Assembly (NCBI RefSeq): GCF_003947455.1
Contig: NZ_QHJH01000003.1
Coordinates: forward strand, 1 to 64,000
DNA from: Streptomyces sp. WAC 04229
GTDB taxonomy: Bacteria > Actinomycetota > Actinomycetes > Streptomycetales > Streptomycetaceae
Reading direction: 5' to 3'
Length of the DNA: 64,000 nucleotides
Part shown: piece after piece, positions 20,046-29,295 of the stretch
Position numbering within the stretch: position 1 is the stretch's first letter
Layout of the letters: each line of letters starts with the position of its first letter
The notes under the pieces: generated by a model
Told to the model about the DNA's origin: nothing
The model's database searches: none
What the model saw: the letters and a program-made list of their open reading frames with translations, nothing else
Made by a program: the position numbers and the translations under genes

Positions 20046-20627
20046 ATGCCGACGGACCACTTCGCGGGCGACTCCCGCACGAACCTCGAACGCATGCAGG
20101 CGGGCGACCTCTACATCGCCGACGACCCGGAGATCGCCCGCAGGCAGCAGGAGGCCGTACGGCTGGCCGCCCGCTACCAGGCGGCGTACGCGGAGGACGC
20201 CACGGCCGCGCGGCCGGTCCTCGCCGAGCTGCTGGGCTCACTGGGCGCCGAGGCGCACGTGCGGCCCCCGCTGTACGTCGACTACGGCAGCAACATCACG
20301 ATCGGCGCGCGCACCTTCGTCAACTACAACCTCACCGCGCTGGACGTCGCGGCGATCACCATCGGGGAGGACTGCCAGATCGGCCCGAACGTGCAGTTGC
20401 TCACCCCCACCCACCCGCTGGAGCCGGGCCCCCGGCGGGACAAGCTCGAGGCGGCGCTGCCCATCACCATCGGCGACAACGTCTGGCTGGGCGGCGGTGC
20501 CATCGTGCTGCCCGGCGTGACCATTGGGGACAACTCCGTCATCGGCGCGGGCGCGGTCGTCACCAAGGACGTGCCCGCGAACGTCGTCGCCGTCGGCAAC
20601 CCTGCCCGGCCGGTGCGGAACGTGTAA
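20046..20627 (+). CDS. Sugar O-acetyltransferase (maltose/galactoside acetyltransferase-like)
   Basis: Hexapeptide-repeat acetyltransferase, 193 aa, of the Maa/LacA/NodL group: N-terminal Mac domain (ERMQAGDLYIADDPEI), then the beta-helix with FVNYNLTALDVA, the catalytic-His loop LLTPTHPLEPGPRRD and ITIGDNVWLGGGAIVLPGVTIGDNSVIGAGAVVTKDV. It would transfer acetyl from acetyl-CoA to a sugar or sugar-containing compound. It is followed after 10 bp by its TetR regulator. With the co-regulated MFS exporter, acetylate-and-export detoxification is an attractive inference. Confidence 0.88.
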   Translation: MPTDHFAGDSRTNLERMQAGDLYIADDPEIARRQQEAVRLAARYQAAYAEDATAARPVLAELLGSLGAEAHVRPPLYVDYGSNITIGARTFVNYNLTALDVAAITIGEDCQIGPNVQLLTPTHPLEPGPRRDKLEAALPITIGDNVWLGGGAIVLPGVTIGDNSVIGAGAVVTKDVPANVVAVGNPARPVRNV

Positions 20628-20637
20628 GCCTGCTCCC

Positions 20638-21195
20638 ATGGCAACCGGACACACGGACCCGCAGCGCCGCGAGCGCATCATCGCCGCCACCCTCGACCTG
20701 ATCGCCGAGGAGGGCATCGCCCGCGTCTCCCACCGGAAGATCGCGACGCGCGCGGGGGTCCCCCTGGGCTCGATGACGTACCACTTCAGCGGCATCGAGG
20801 AGCTGCTCCGGGAGGCGTTCAGTCGTTTCACGGACCACATCGTCGCCGTCTTCGACGCGTATCTCGGCGCCGCGGCCGACCGCGACGAGGCCCGCGCGGC
20901 GGTGGCCGACCTGGTGCACGAGCTGTCGGAGGGAAGCCAGCGGGACCTGATCCTCACCCAGGAGCTGTACACGCTCGCCGCGCGGCAGCCTGCCTACCGG
21001 GAGCTGACCCACGAGTGGATGCGGCGCAGCCGGGTGCACCTGGAGAAGCACTTCGACCCGGACACGGCCCGCCAGCTCGACGCGCTGATCGAGGGCCTGA
21101 CACTGCACCGCGCCCTGGCCCGCGAGCCGCACGGACGCGCCCTCACCCTGGAGGCCGTCGCCCGCGTCACCACCACGGACCGGCGCACCCCCTAG
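20638..21195 (+). CDS. TetR family regulator of the MFS/acetyltransferase genes
   Basis: Regulator of 185 aa with an N-terminal TetR helix-turn-helix (residues 11-58: RIIAATLDLIAEEGIARVSHRKIATRAGVPLGSMTYHF). It sits 10 bp behind the acetyltransferase and must be co-transcribed with it, since no promoter is seen in between. The repeated GTACGTTCGTAC sites in front of this operon and the MFS gene are its likely targets, giving negative autoregulation. Confidence 0.9.
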   Translation: MATGHTDPQRRERIIAATLDLIAEEGIARVSHRKIATRAGVPLGSMTYHFSGIEELLREAFSRFTDHIVAVFDAYLGAAADRDEARAAVADLVHELSEGSQRDLILTQELYTLAARQPAYRELTHEWMRRSRVHLEKHFDPDTARQLDALIEGLTLHRALAREPHGRALTLEAVARVTTTDRRTP

Positions 21196-21197
21196 CC

Positions 21198-21236
21198 GCC
21201 CGTGCGGCACGGGCCTGACCCCTGTGCCGCACGGGC
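21198..21236. terminator. Bidirectional hairpin terminator
   Basis: GCCCGTGCGGCAC (21198-21210) pairs perfectly with GTGCCGCACGGGC (21224-21236). It lies between the convergent TetR and YeeE/YedE genes. Confidence 0.75.
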
Positions 21237-21244
21237 CTTACCGT

Positions 21245-22543
21245 TCAGCAGACGCCGTCGCCCGGCTTGGGGTTGCCCAGGCCGAACAGGGGGCGCAGCT
21301 TCAGACCCACCCAGGTGCCCGCCAGGGCGAAGGCGCCCCAGAGCCAGCCGCTGAGGCTGCCCGAGGCGATGCCCGCCAGGTAGGCGCCGATGTTGCAGCC
21401 GCCGGCCAGCCGGGCGCCGATGCCCATCAGCAGGCCGCCGAGCACCGCGGCGAGAGCCGTGCGCCAGGGGATGCCCCGGTGCAGCGCCCAGGTGCCGCCG
21501 ACCGCCGCGGCGACAGCGGCGCCGATCATGATGCCGATGTCGGTGAGGCTGGTCTTGTCGGCGAGGACCGGGCCCGCGAGCATCTCGGCGTTGCCGGGCT
21601 GCCGCCACCAGGTCCAGTTCTCCGGGTGTCCGCCGAGCGCGCCCACCAGTTCCGAGCCCCACAGGCTGAAGGCGCTGGTGACGCCCCAGGCGCCGCCGGA
21701 GACCAGCAGGACGCCCGCGCCGAGCACCGCCAGGACGAGGGCACCGGCGGCCAGCGGCCAGGAGCCCCGGACGGCCCGCAGGGCGGCGCCGCGTGCCGAG
21801 GGCACGGTTCCGAGGGGCGGCGGATTGCGGCGGGCCTGTATGCGACGGGTGACCAGGACCACGAGGAGCAGCGCCCCGACGGTCACGGCCCAGGAACCGA
21901 GCCAGCCGACGTGGTCGGAGAGCACGACGGGCTCCCAGGCCGGCAGGTCCTTCCACAGGTCGAACTGCCAGGCCGCCAGGGTGGCGCCCGCGACGAAGCC
22001 GCCGAGGGTCAGCACGATCGACGTCTGTCCCGAGCCGACGGCGAAGAGGGTGCCCGAGGCGCAGGCGCCGCCGAGCTGCATGCCGATCGCGAAGAGCGCC
22101 GAGCCGGCGAACAGGCCGACGCCGATCGGGCCGGCGGACGGGGCCGGCTGGGAGCCGAACAGTCCGGTCCCGGTGCCGATGAGCAGGGCGAACAGGGTGG
22201 CCGTGGTGCCGAGCAGCAGGGCGTGGGCGCGCAGCCCGGCTCCGTTGCCGACGGCGACCAGCTGCCGCCAGGCCGACGTGAAGCCGAACCGGGAGTGGAA
22301 GAGGGCCACGCCCAGACCGAGGCCCAGCAGGAGCAGCACGCCGGGCTTGGCGCCGTGCGCGGACCACACGTAGGCCGTCAGGGCGGCGGCGAGCAGCCCG
22401 GACACCACGAGGGGCGTTCGCCTTACCGGCGGCAGGGGCGGCGCCTCGGGCCGGGCGGAGGAGGTGGGAGCGGGGGCGAAGAGGGAGGTGGACGCGCGCG
22501 GCGGCGCGGCCGGGGGCGACCCGGCAGGGGGTGCGGTGGTCAC
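21245..22543 (-). CDS. YeeE/YedE family sulfur-compound (thiosulfate-type) transporter
   Basis: Membrane protein of 432 aa with two YeeE/YedE repeats. Each half has the conserved Cys motif of TsuA-type thiosulfate transporters: GGACASGTLFAVGSGQ in the first half and AGGCNIGAYLAGIASG in the second. About ten to twelve membrane helices are visible after a Pro/Ala-rich cytoplasmic N-terminus. Import of thiosulfate or a related sulfur species is the family role; selenium transport has been suggested for other members. The GTG start has GGAG 9 nt upstream. A short Cys-rich leader ORF lies just upstream in the same direction. Confidence 0.85.
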   Translation of the reverse strand: MTTAPPAGSPPAAPPRASTSLFAPAPTSSARPEAPPLPPVRRTPLVVSGLLAAALTAYVWSAHGAKPGVLLLLGLGLGVALFHSRFGFTSAWRQLVAVGNGAGLRAHALLLGTTATLFALLIGTGTGLFGSQPAPSAGPIGVGLFAGSALFAIGMQLGGACASGTLFAVGSGQTSIVLTLGGFVAGATLAAWQFDLWKDLPAWEPVVLSDHVGWLGSWAVTVGALLLVVLVTRRIQARRNPPPLGTVPSARGAALRAVRGSWPLAAGALVLAVLGAGVLLVSGGAWGVTSAFSLWGSELVGALGGHPENWTWWRQPGNAEMLAGPVLADKTSLTDIGIMIGAAVAAAVGGTWALHRGIPWRTALAAVLGGLLMGIGARLAGGCNIGAYLAGIASGSLSGWLWGAFALAGTWVGLKLRPLFGLGNPKPGDGVC

Positions 22544-22620
22544 GGAAGATCTCCGGTGTGGTGCACGGGGACGGCGGGCGGGCTGGCGGAGGCGGCGCGG
22601 ATCGTCCGGCCGGTCCGGTC

Positions 22621-22704
22621 TCAGCGGCGACAGAGGCCGTCGTCGACGCACCACGCCGAGCACGCGAAGAGCGCGAGGCACAGCAGCGGAGCCGAGGCAG
22701 ACAT
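22621..22704 (-). CDS. Leaderless Cys-rich leader peptide upstream of YeeE/YedE gene
   Basis: A 27-codon ORF reading MSASAPLLCLALFACS then AWCVDDGLCRR, with four Cys codons (positions 9, 15, 19 and 25). A TATATT -10 box (22712-22717, minus strand) ends 7 nt before its ATG, so the transcript should start at the ATG. It stops 77 nt before the transporter GTG. Short Cys-containing upstream ORFs that attenuate sulfur genes according to cysteine supply are known in actinobacteria (mycobacteria), so the same role is proposed here. A tiny membrane or secreted peptide is the alternative. Confidence 0.55.
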   Translation of the reverse strand: MSASAPLLCLALFACSAWCVDDGLCRR

Positions 22705-22711
22705 GCGTGCG

Positions 22712-22717
22712 AATATA
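22712..22717 (-). promoter_or_regulatory. -10 box for leader peptide/transporter transcript
   Basis: TATATT on the minus strand, an unusually AT-rich hexamer for this GC-rich DNA, 7 nt upstream of the leader ATG. No good -35 box was found. Confidence 0.5.
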
Positions 22718-22773
22718 CGGACCGGGGCCCTCCGGATGCCATGCCGTCTCGCCATGCGGATGGCGGGGGGGGC

Positions 22774-22791
22774 GGGCGCGCCGGAGCGCCC
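22774..22791 (-). terminator. Weak hairpin after htpG
   Basis: GGGCGC (22774-22779) and GCGCCC (22786-22791), 6-bp stem and 6-nt loop, 17 bp downstream of the htpG stop. Confidence 0.4.
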
Positions 22792-22807
22792 CGGTCCGCG
22801 TGCGCCG

Positions 22808-24709
22808 CTAGACGGTGCGCTCCAGGCGGTCCGCCATCAGCTGCACGAAGCGGGCGGGTTCCTTCGGCCGGCCGCCCTCGGCCAGCACCGCGAGGGTGTG
22901 CAGCAGTTCCGCGGTCTCGGTGAGTTCCGTACGGTCCTGCCGGTCGGCGTAGGCCCGGTTGAGGGTCTTCACCAGCTGGTGCTCGGGGTTGAGCTCCAGG
23001 ATCCGCTTGGCCTCGGGGACCTCCTGGCCCATCGCCCGGTACATGTTCTCCAGAGCGGGGGTGAGTTCGCCCGAGTCGGAGACGACGCAGGCCGGCGAGA
23101 CCGTCAGCCGGGAGGAGAGGCGGACCTCCTTGACGTCCTCGCCCAGGTGCTCCGTCATCCAGCCGAGCAGCCCGGCGTACTCCTCGCCCTGCTTCTCCTT
23201 CTCGGCCCCGCTCTTCTCCTCCTCGGTGCCGGACAGGTCGATGTCGCCCTTGGCGACCGAGCGCAGCGCCTTGCCCTCGTACTCCCCCACCGCGTCGACC
23301 CAGACCTCGTCGACGGGGTCGGTGAGCAGCAGGACCTCGACGCCCTTGGCCCGGAACGCCTCCATGTGCGGGGAGTTCTCGATGGCCCGCCGGGACTCGC
23401 CCGTCATGAAGTAGATGTCGTCCTGGCCGTCCTTCATCCGCTCCACGTAGCTCTTCAGCGTGGTCGGCGCGTCGGCGTCGTGCGTGGTCGCGAACGAGCA
23501 GGCGGCGAGGATCGCGTCCCGGTTCTCGGAGTCGGTGACCAGCCCCTCCTTCAGCACCGCGCCGAACTCCCGCCAGAACGTGGCGTAGCGGTCCGGCGCG
23601 GAGGTGCCGAGGTCCTTGACGGTGGCGAGGATCTTCTTGGTCAGCCGCCGCTGGATCATGCGGATGTGGCGGTCCTGCTGGAGGATCTCGCGCGAGACGT
23701 TGAGGGAGAGGTCCTGCGCGTCGACGACGCCCTTGACGAAGCGGAGGTAGGGCGGCAGCAGTTCCTCGCAGTCCTCCATGATGAAGACGCGCTTCACATA
23801 GAGCTGGACGCCGCGCTGGTAGCCCCGGGTGGACAGGTCGTGGGGGGCGTGCGACGGGATGAAGAGGAGGGCCTGGTACTCGAAGGTGCCCTCGGCCTGG
23901 AGCCGGATCGTCTCCAGCGGGTCCCGCCAGTCGTGGCCGATGTGCTTGTACAGCTCGTGGTACTCCTCGTCGGAGACCTCGTCGCGCGGGCGCGCCCACA
24001 GGGCCTTCATCGAGTTGAGCGTCTCGGGCTCGCGGTCCTCGGCGGCGTCCTCGCCCGGCTCCGGCAGCAGGCGGACCGGCCAGGTGATGAAGTCCGAGTA
24101 CCGCTTGACGATCTCCCTGATCTTCCAGGCGGAGGTGTAGTCGTGGAGCTGGTCGTCGGAGTCGGCCGGCTTGAGGTGCAGGGTGACGGCGGTCCCCTGC
24201 GGGGCCTCGTCGAGCCGCTCCAGGGTGTACGTGCCCTCGCCGCGCGAGGTCCACAGGGTGCCCTGGGTCTCTCCGGCGTGCCGGGTCACGAGGGTGACCT
24301 CGTCCGCGACCATGAAGCCCGAGTAGAAGCCGACGCCGAACTGGCCGATCAGCCCGTCGGCCCCGGCGGTGTCCTGGGCGTCGCGCAGCTCCTGGAGGAA
24401 CTTGGCGGTGCCCGAGTTGGCGATGGTGCCGATCAGCTGGGTGACCTCGTCGTAGGACATGCCGATGCCGTTGTCCCGCACGGTCAGCGTGCGGGCGTCC
24501 TTGTCGATCTCCAACTCGACGTGCAGGTCGCTCACGTCGGCGCCGGGGGCGTCGTCGCGCAGCACGGCGAGGCGCAGCTTGTCCAGCGCGTCCGAGGCGT
24601 TGGAGACGAGCTCGCGCAGGAAGACATCCTTGTTCGAGTAGACGGAGTGAATCATCAGCTGGAGCAGCTGACGTGCCTCTACCTGGAACTCAAACGTTTC
24701 GGTCGTCAT
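22808..24709 (-). CDS. htpG: Molecular chaperone HtpG (Hsp90)
   Basis: Bacterial Hsp90 of 633 aa, the family's normal length. The ATP-binding GHKL domain is clear: [39 protein letters not shown], then VRDNGIGMS and [13 protein letters not shown]. The middle domain ([27 protein letters not shown]) and C-terminal dimer domain follow. It is an ATP-dependent chaperone that remodels client proteins with DnaK. ATG at 24709 (MTTETFEFQ) chosen by family N-terminus. It is 80 bp after a DUF4303 gene on the same strand, so either gene could have its own promoter. Confidence 0.97.
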
Positions 24710-24789
24710 GGCTGGTGAGTACCTCACAGGTCCGTCGTGCCACTGGCGGAAGTCACTCTAGAACAGCGCGGGGGCCGTGTCGGGACCGC

Positions 24790-25329
24790 TCACACGTCCT
24801 CCGCCACGGCGGCCTCCCCGCGCCACTCCGTCAGGGCCTGGGGCGGGTTCAGCCGCAGCACCCGCTCGTCGTTGCCCGCTTCGGAGGGCACCTCGACGGT
24901 GACGACGACGGAGTGACGGTCGGAACCGGTGCCGAAGAGCCCTTCGGCGTCCAGCCGGGCCACGGCCGTCTCCATCGCCCGCAGCCGCAGGTCGAATTCC
25001 GCGTCCGCCTCGTCGTCGGGCAGGTCGAACAACTCGCCACGGGCCTCGAAGAGGGGGCGTACGGGCTCCAGGTGCCGTTCGCCGTAGCAGCAGAACGGGG
25101 AGTCGGCGTACGACCACTTGAGGTGGGTCGGCGCGCAGCCCTGCCGTGCCGCCTCCGCCGCCAGAGCCTCGACGGACCAGGCGGACAGCGCCGGACCGTA
25201 GGCCTCGCCGGAGGTCACCAGGGTGAAGTAGTAGAACCGGTCGCCGGGGTGTTCCCGGAAGAGGTCGAGGAGGGCGGCGCGGGCCGCGCGGTGGACGGCG
25301 TCGGCGAGTTCGGCCTCGGTGGGCGGCAT
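24790..25329 (-). CDS. DUF4303 family protein
   Basis: Protein of 179 aa matching the DUF4303 pattern: HRAARAALLDLFREHPGDRFYYFTLVTSGEAYGPALSAWS near the start and LKWSYADSPFCCYGE in the middle. Function unknown; relatives are often linked to polymorphic toxin immunity, but no toxin gene is adjacent. Upstream of htpG on the same strand. Confidence 0.8.
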   Translation of the reverse strand: MPPTEAELADAVHRAARAALLDLFREHPGDRFYYFTLVTSGEAYGPALSAWSVEALAAEAARQGCAPTHLKWSYADSPFCCYGERHLEPVRPLFEARGELFDLPDDEADAEFDLRLRAMETAVARLDAEGLFGTGSDRHSVVVTVEVPSEAGNDERVLRLNPPQALTEWRGEAAVAEDV

Positions 25330-25517
25330 GGGGGCGGCTCCCGGTGCGTGCGAAGGGCGGCGGTGGGTCGTGGCTCCGGGGAGCGTAACGACCCGCACCG
25401 ACAGCGGCCCCGCGCGGTCAGCCACGGCGGGCCCGGCTCACGGCGCCGGAGCGGGAACGTGCCTCCGTGCCCGGCTGAGGTGGGGCAGGACGCGCTGGGG
25501 CCGCTGCAATAAGTCCC

Positions 25518-25568
25518 GTCAACAACGTTGACTTGGAGTCAGCGGCCCTGCACATTACTTAAAAGTAA
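25518..25568 (+). promoter_or_regulatory. Lipase promoter with two inverted repeats
   Basis: TTGACT (25528-25533), 17 bp, CACATT (25551-25556) forms a promoter. GTCAAC-AAC-GTTGAC (25518-25532) overlaps the -35 box and TTACTT-AA-AAGTAA (25555-25568) overlaps the -10 box and start site. The block is markedly AT-rich. Either palindrome could bind a repressor. Confidence 0.55.
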
Positions 25569-25614
25569 AACCGACCAGTAACCAACGGCCGCCGCACTCC
25601 AGAAGAGAGAGCAC

Positions 25615-26487
25615 ATGCCGAAGCCTGCCCTGCGTCGTGTCATGGCCGCGACAGCTGCCGCCGCCGGTGTGCTGGCCCTGGGCGTCACGGACGCCACGGC
25701 GCACGCCACCACCACCCTCGACTACGTCGCCCTCGGCGACAGCTACAGCGCCGGCTCGGGAGTCCTGCCGGTCGACCCCACCAACCTGCTCTGTCTGCGC
25801 TCGACGGCGAACTACCCCCACGTCATCGCGGATGCGACCGGCGCCCGCCTCAAGGACGTCACCTGCGGAGCCGCCCAGACCTCCCACTTCACCCAGGCCC
25901 AGTACCCCGGTGTCGCCCCGCAGGTGAACGCGCTGAGCGCCGGCACGGACCTGGTCACCCTGACCATCGGCGGCAACGACAACAGCACGTTCATCAACGC
26001 CATCACGGCCTGCGGCTCCGCGGGCGTCCTCAGCGGCGGCAAGGGCAGCCCCTGCAAGGACAAGCACGGCACGTCCTTCGACGACCAGATCGAGAACAAC
26101 ACCTACCCCGCGCTCAAGGCCGCCCTGCGTGCCGTCATGGAGGCGGCGCCCAACGCCCGGGTCGCCGCCCTGGGGTACCCCTGGATCACACCGGCCGCCG
26201 CCGACCCGTCCTGCTTCGTGAAGCTGCCGATCGCCGCCGGGGACGTGCCCTACCTGCGGGGCATCCAGGCCCACCTCAACGACGTGGTCGAGCGCGCCGC
26301 CGAGGAGACCGGCGCGGCCTTCGTGGACTTCGCCGGGGTCTCCGAGGGCCACGACGCGTGCCAGGCCCCCGGCACCCGGTGGATCGAGCCGCTCCTCTTC
26401 GGCCACAGCCTCGTCCCCGTGCACCCCAACGCGCTCGGTGAGCGCCGGATGGCCGAGCACACCATGGACGCCCTGGGCCTGGGCTGA
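25615..26487 (+). CDS. Secreted SGNH/GDSL-family lipase/esterase
   Basis: Extracellular hydrolase, 290 aa. A Sec signal peptide spans about residues 1-29 (RRVMAATAAAAGVLALGVTDATA|H). The mature part has all SGNH blocks: YVALGDSYSAGSG (Ser43), a Gly in the loop, TIGGNDNS (Asn), and the C-terminal VPVHPNALGERRM (His). Six or so cysteines suggest disulfides as in the S. rimosus/S. coelicolor lipases. It should hydrolyse acyl esters outside the cell. Preceded by a regulated-looking promoter and followed at 30 bp by an AraC-type regulator. Confidence 0.9.
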   Translation: MPKPALRRVMAATAAAAGVLALGVTDATAHATTTLDYVALGDSYSAGSGVLPVDPTNLLCLRSTANYPHVIADATGARLKDVTCGAAQTSHFTQAQYPGVAPQVNALSAGTDLVTLTIGGNDNSTFINAITACGSAGVLSGGKGSPCKDKHGTSFDDQIENNTYPALKAALRAVMEAAPNARVAALGYPWITPAAADPSCFVKLPIAAGDVPYLRGIQAHLNDVVERAAEETGAAFVDFAGVSEGHDACQAPGTRWIEPLLFGHSLVPVHPNALGERRMAEHTMDALGLG

Positions 26488-26517
26488 TTCCACCTGCGCC
26501 CCGCGTACGCTGGGCGC

Positions 26518-27474
26518 GTGCCGTCCTCCCGCCTGCGCCGCGTCGCCGTCCTCGTGCTCGAAGGCGCGAAACCGCTCGACGTCGGCATCCCGGCGCAGGT
26601 GTTCACGACGCGCGCGAGCATGCCGTACGAGGTCCGGGTGTGCGGCGCGGCGCCCGGCCTCGTCACCGGCGGTGACGGCCTGTCGTACCACGTGGCCCAC
26701 GGCCTGGACGCGCTGGCGTGGGCCGACGTGGTCTTCATCCCCGGCTACCGGTCCCCCGACCGCGACGACCCGCCGCCGGCCGTCGTCGCGGCGCTGGCCC
26801 GGGCCCACGGCGGGGGCGCGCGGCTGGCCGCCATCTCCACCGGCGCCTTCGCGCTGGCCGCCACGGGACTGCTCGACGGCCGGCGCGCCACGACGCACTG
26901 GCACTACACGCGGGCACTCGCCCGCAGGCATCCCCGGGTGCGGGTCGACGAGAACGTGCTCTTCGTGGACGAGGGCAGCGTGCTCACCTCCGCCGGCGCC
27001 GCCTCCGGCATCGACCTGTGCCTGCACATCCTGCGCGGCGACCTCGGGGTGGCCGCGTCGAACCACGCCGCCCGGCGCCTCGTCGCGGCCCCCTACCGCA
27101 GCGGCGGCCAGGCGCAGTACGTGCCGCGCAGCGTGCCCGAGCCGCTGGGCGAGCGGTTCGCGGCGACCCGCGAGTGGGCGCTGCGCCGCCTCGACGAGCC
27201 GCTCACCCTGGAGGCCCTGGCCCGGCACGCGACGGTGTCGGCGCGCACCCTGTCCCGGCGCTTCGTCGAGGACACGGGCTACACGCCGATGCAGTGGGTG
27301 CTGCGGGCCCGCATCGACATGGCCCGTGAGCTGCTGGAACGCTCGGAGCGCGGGGTGGAGCAGATCGCCGTGGACGTCGGCCTCGGGACCGGCGCCAACC
27401 TGCGCCTGCACTTCCAGCACATCCTCGGCACCACCCCCAGCGAGTACCGCCGCACCTTCGCCCGGGGCGACTGA
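26518..27474 (+). CDS. GlxA-type regulator (DJ-1/PfpI + AraC HTH)
   Basis: Regulator of 318 aa with an N-terminal DJ-1/PfpI glutamine-amidotransferase-like domain (about 1-185; VAVLVLEGAKPLDVGIPAQVF) and a C-terminal AraC helix-turn-helix pair (about 215-315; LTLEALARHATVSARTLSRRFVEDTGYTPMQWVL). The usual Cys of the DJ-1 nucleophile elbow is Ser/Thr here (AAISTGAFALAATGLLDG), so it is a ligand sensor rather than an enzyme. A TACGCT box lies 6 nt before the GTG start, consistent with a leaderless mRNA. Confidence 0.88.
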   Translation: MPSSRLRRVAVLVLEGAKPLDVGIPAQVFTTRASMPYEVRVCGAAPGLVTGGDGLSYHVAHGLDALAWADVVFIPGYRSPDRDDPPPAVVAALARAHGGGARLAAISTGAFALAATGLLDGRRATTHWHYTRALARRHPRVRVDENVLFVDEGSVLTSAGAASGIDLCLHILRGDLGVAASNHAARRLVAAPYRSGGQAQYVPRSVPEPLGERFAATREWALRRLDEPLTLEALARHATVSARTLSRRFVEDTGYTPMQWVLRARIDMARELLERSERGVEQIAVDVGLGTGANLRLHFQHILGTTPSEYRRTFARGD

Positions 27475-27599
27475 CCGCCCCCGTCCCCGAGCCTGGCGCG
27501 ATCCTTACGAACCGTGGCACTCACGCCGCTGCCGCCGGCGGACGCGGCGCGCGAGCCTGGTGGCGAAGGACCTGGCCGCGCAACGAAGGGACAGCGCTC

Positions 27600-28598
27600 A
27601 TGACGCGCATCGGCATCAACGGATTCGGCCGCATCGGACGGAACGTGCTGCGCGCACTGCTCGAACGCGACTCCAAGATCGAGGTCGTCGCCGTCAACGA
27701 CCTCACGGAGCCGGCCGCGCTGGCCCGGCTGCTCGCGTTCGACTCGACCTCCGGCCGGCTCGGACGCCCCGTGAGCGTGGACGGGGACACCCTCGTCGTC
27801 GACGGCCGCCGGATCAAGGTGCTGGCCGAGCGCGAGCCCGCCCGGCTGCCGTGGGCCGAACTGGACGTCGACATCGTGCTGGAGGCCACCGGCCGCTTCA
27901 CCTCGGCCGCCGCCGCGGGCGGCCACCTCACCGCGGGTGCGAGGAAGGTCCTGGTCAGCGCGCCGTCGGACGGCGCCGACGTGACGCTCGCGTACGGCGT
28001 GAACACCGACGCGTACGACCCGGCCGCCCACACGATCGTCTCGAACGCGTCCTGCACCACCAACGCCCTCGCGCCGCTGGCCGCGGTGCTCGACGAGCTG
28101 GCCGGCATCGAGCACGGCTTCATGACGACGGTGCACGCCTACACGCAGGAGCAGAACCTCCAGGACGGCCCGCACCGCGACCCGCGCCGCGCCCGCGCCG
28201 CCGGGGTCAACATCGTGCCGACCACCACCGGCGCCGCGAAGGCGATCGGCCTGGTGCTGCCGAACCTGGACGGCAGGCTGTCGGGCGACTCGATCCGCGT
28301 GCCGGTCCCGGTGGGTTCGATCGTCGAGCTGAACACGACCGTCGCCCGCGACGTGACCCGCGAGGACGTGCTGGCGGCCTACCGCACCGCCGCCGAGGGC
28401 CCGCTCGCGGGCGTGCTGGAGTACTCGGAGGACGCCCTGGTCTCCTCCGACATCACCGGCAATCCGGCGTCCTCGATCTTCGACTCGGCCCTGACCCGCG
28501 TGGACGGCCGGCACGTCAAGGTCGTCGCCTGGTACGACAACGAGTGGGGCTTCTCGAACCGCGTGATCGACACGCTGGAACTGCTCGCCACACGCTGA
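27600..28598 (+). CDS. gap: Glyceraldehyde-3-phosphate dehydrogenase, type I
   Basis: GAPDH of 332 aa, full length. NAD-binding start [20 protein letters not shown]; catalytic Cys152 in [13 protein letters not shown]; His179 in MTTVHAYT; closing [12 protein letters not shown]. It converts glyceraldehyde 3-phosphate to 1,3-bisphosphoglycerate in glycolysis. Asp34 in VAVNDLTEP suggests NAD rather than NADP. It is probably a second copy in this genome, as its neighbours are not glycolytic. A 7-bp hairpin overlaps its stop. Confidence 0.96.
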   Translation: MTRIGINGFGRIGRNVLRALLERDSKIEVVAVNDLTEPAALARLLAFDSTSGRLGRPVSVDGDTLVVDGRRIKVLAEREPARLPWAELDVDIVLEATGRFTSAAAAGGHLTAGARKVLVSAPSDGADVTLAYGVNTDAYDPAAHTIVSNASCTTNALAPLAAVLDELAGIEHGFMTTVHAYTQEQNLQDGPHRDPRRARAAGVNIVPTTTGAAKAIGLVLPNLDGRLSGDSIRVPVPVGSIVELNTTVARDVTREDVLAAYRTAAEGPLAGVLEYSEDALVSSDITGNPASSIFDSALTRVDGRHVKVVAWYDNEWGFSNRVIDTLELLATR

Positions 28599-28613
28599 AC
28601 CGGTAGCCGGTTC
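28597..28613 (+). terminator. Short hairpin at gap stop codon
   Basis: GAACCGG-TAG-CCGGTTC: 7-bp perfect stem, 3-nt loop, overlapping the TGA of gap. Weak terminator candidate. Confidence 0.45.
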
Positions 28614-28647
28614 GGCATCACGGGGGCTCGCACGTCACAATGGTGCG

Positions 28648-29145
28648 ATGAGCAATTCCAAGGTTTACTTCGACATCGACATCGACGGCCAGGATGCGGG
28701 CCGCATCGTCTTCGAGCTCTTCGAGGACGTCACCCCCAAGACCGCCAGGAACTTCATCGAGCTGGCCACCGGCGAGCACGGCTTCGGCTACGCGGGCTCC
28801 CCGTTCCACCGTGTGATCCCGCAGTTCATGCTCCAGGGCGGCGACTTCACCGCGGGCAACGGCACCGGCGGCAAGAGCATCTACGGCGAGAAGTTCGCGG
28901 ACGAGAACTTCCAGCTGAAGCACGGCGAGCCGTACCTGCTCTCCATGGCGAACGCGGGTCCGAACACCAACGGCTCGCAGTTCTTCATCACCACCGTCCC
29001 CACCCCCTGGCTGGACGGCAAGCACGTCGTCTTCGGCAAGGTCGTCGAGGGCACGGACGTGGTCGACAAGATCGAGGGCTACGGCTCGTCTCCGGCGGGC
29101 AAGACCTCCAAGAAGATCTCGGTGCGCGCGTCCGGCAAGCTGTAG
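28648..29145 (+). CDS. Peptidyl-prolyl cis-trans isomerase, cyclophilin A type
   Basis: Cyclophilin of 165 aa, cytoplasmic (no signal peptide). It has the classic active-site set: [15 protein letters not shown] (Arg and Phe), [10 protein letters not shown] (Gln, Phe), [15 protein letters not shown] (the Trp and His of high-affinity cyclosporin binders). The eukaryote-like sequence and size match Streptomyces CypA. It speeds proline isomerisation in protein folding. A CACAAT box 6 nt before the ATG points to a leaderless start. Confidence 0.95.
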   Translation: MSNSKVYFDIDIDGQDAGRIVFELFEDVTPKTARNFIELATGEHGFGYAGSPFHRVIPQFMLQGGDFTAGNGTGGKSIYGEKFADENFQLKHGEPYLLSMANAGPNTNGSQFFITTVPTPWLDGKHVVFGKVVEGTDVVDKIEGYGSSPAGKTSKKISVRASGKL

Positions 29146-29175
29146 AGCCTGATCGGCCCTTCCGGGGCTGAACCG

Positions 29176-29212
29176 ACGGGGGCCCGGCGCACACAGTGCG
29201 GCGGGCCCCCGT
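29176..29212 (+). terminator. Hairpin terminator after cyclophilin
   Basis: ACGGGGGCCC (29176-29185) and GGGCCCCCGT (29203-29212): 10-bp perfect stem, 17-nt loop, followed by TTCG. 30 bp after the cyclophilin stop. Confidence 0.7.
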
Positions 29213-29295
29213 TCGCGTCCCGTCTGGTGGGGTCCGCACAGTGGTGCGACGCTGGGGTGGAGGAGCGTCCGAGGACGGCAACCCCGGGAGGGCCG

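Noticed and set aside
21192..24718. Frames of over 1000 codons on both strands across YeeE/YedE and htpG
   Set aside because: These are high-GC shadow frames; the real genes are clear from conserved motifs in other frames.
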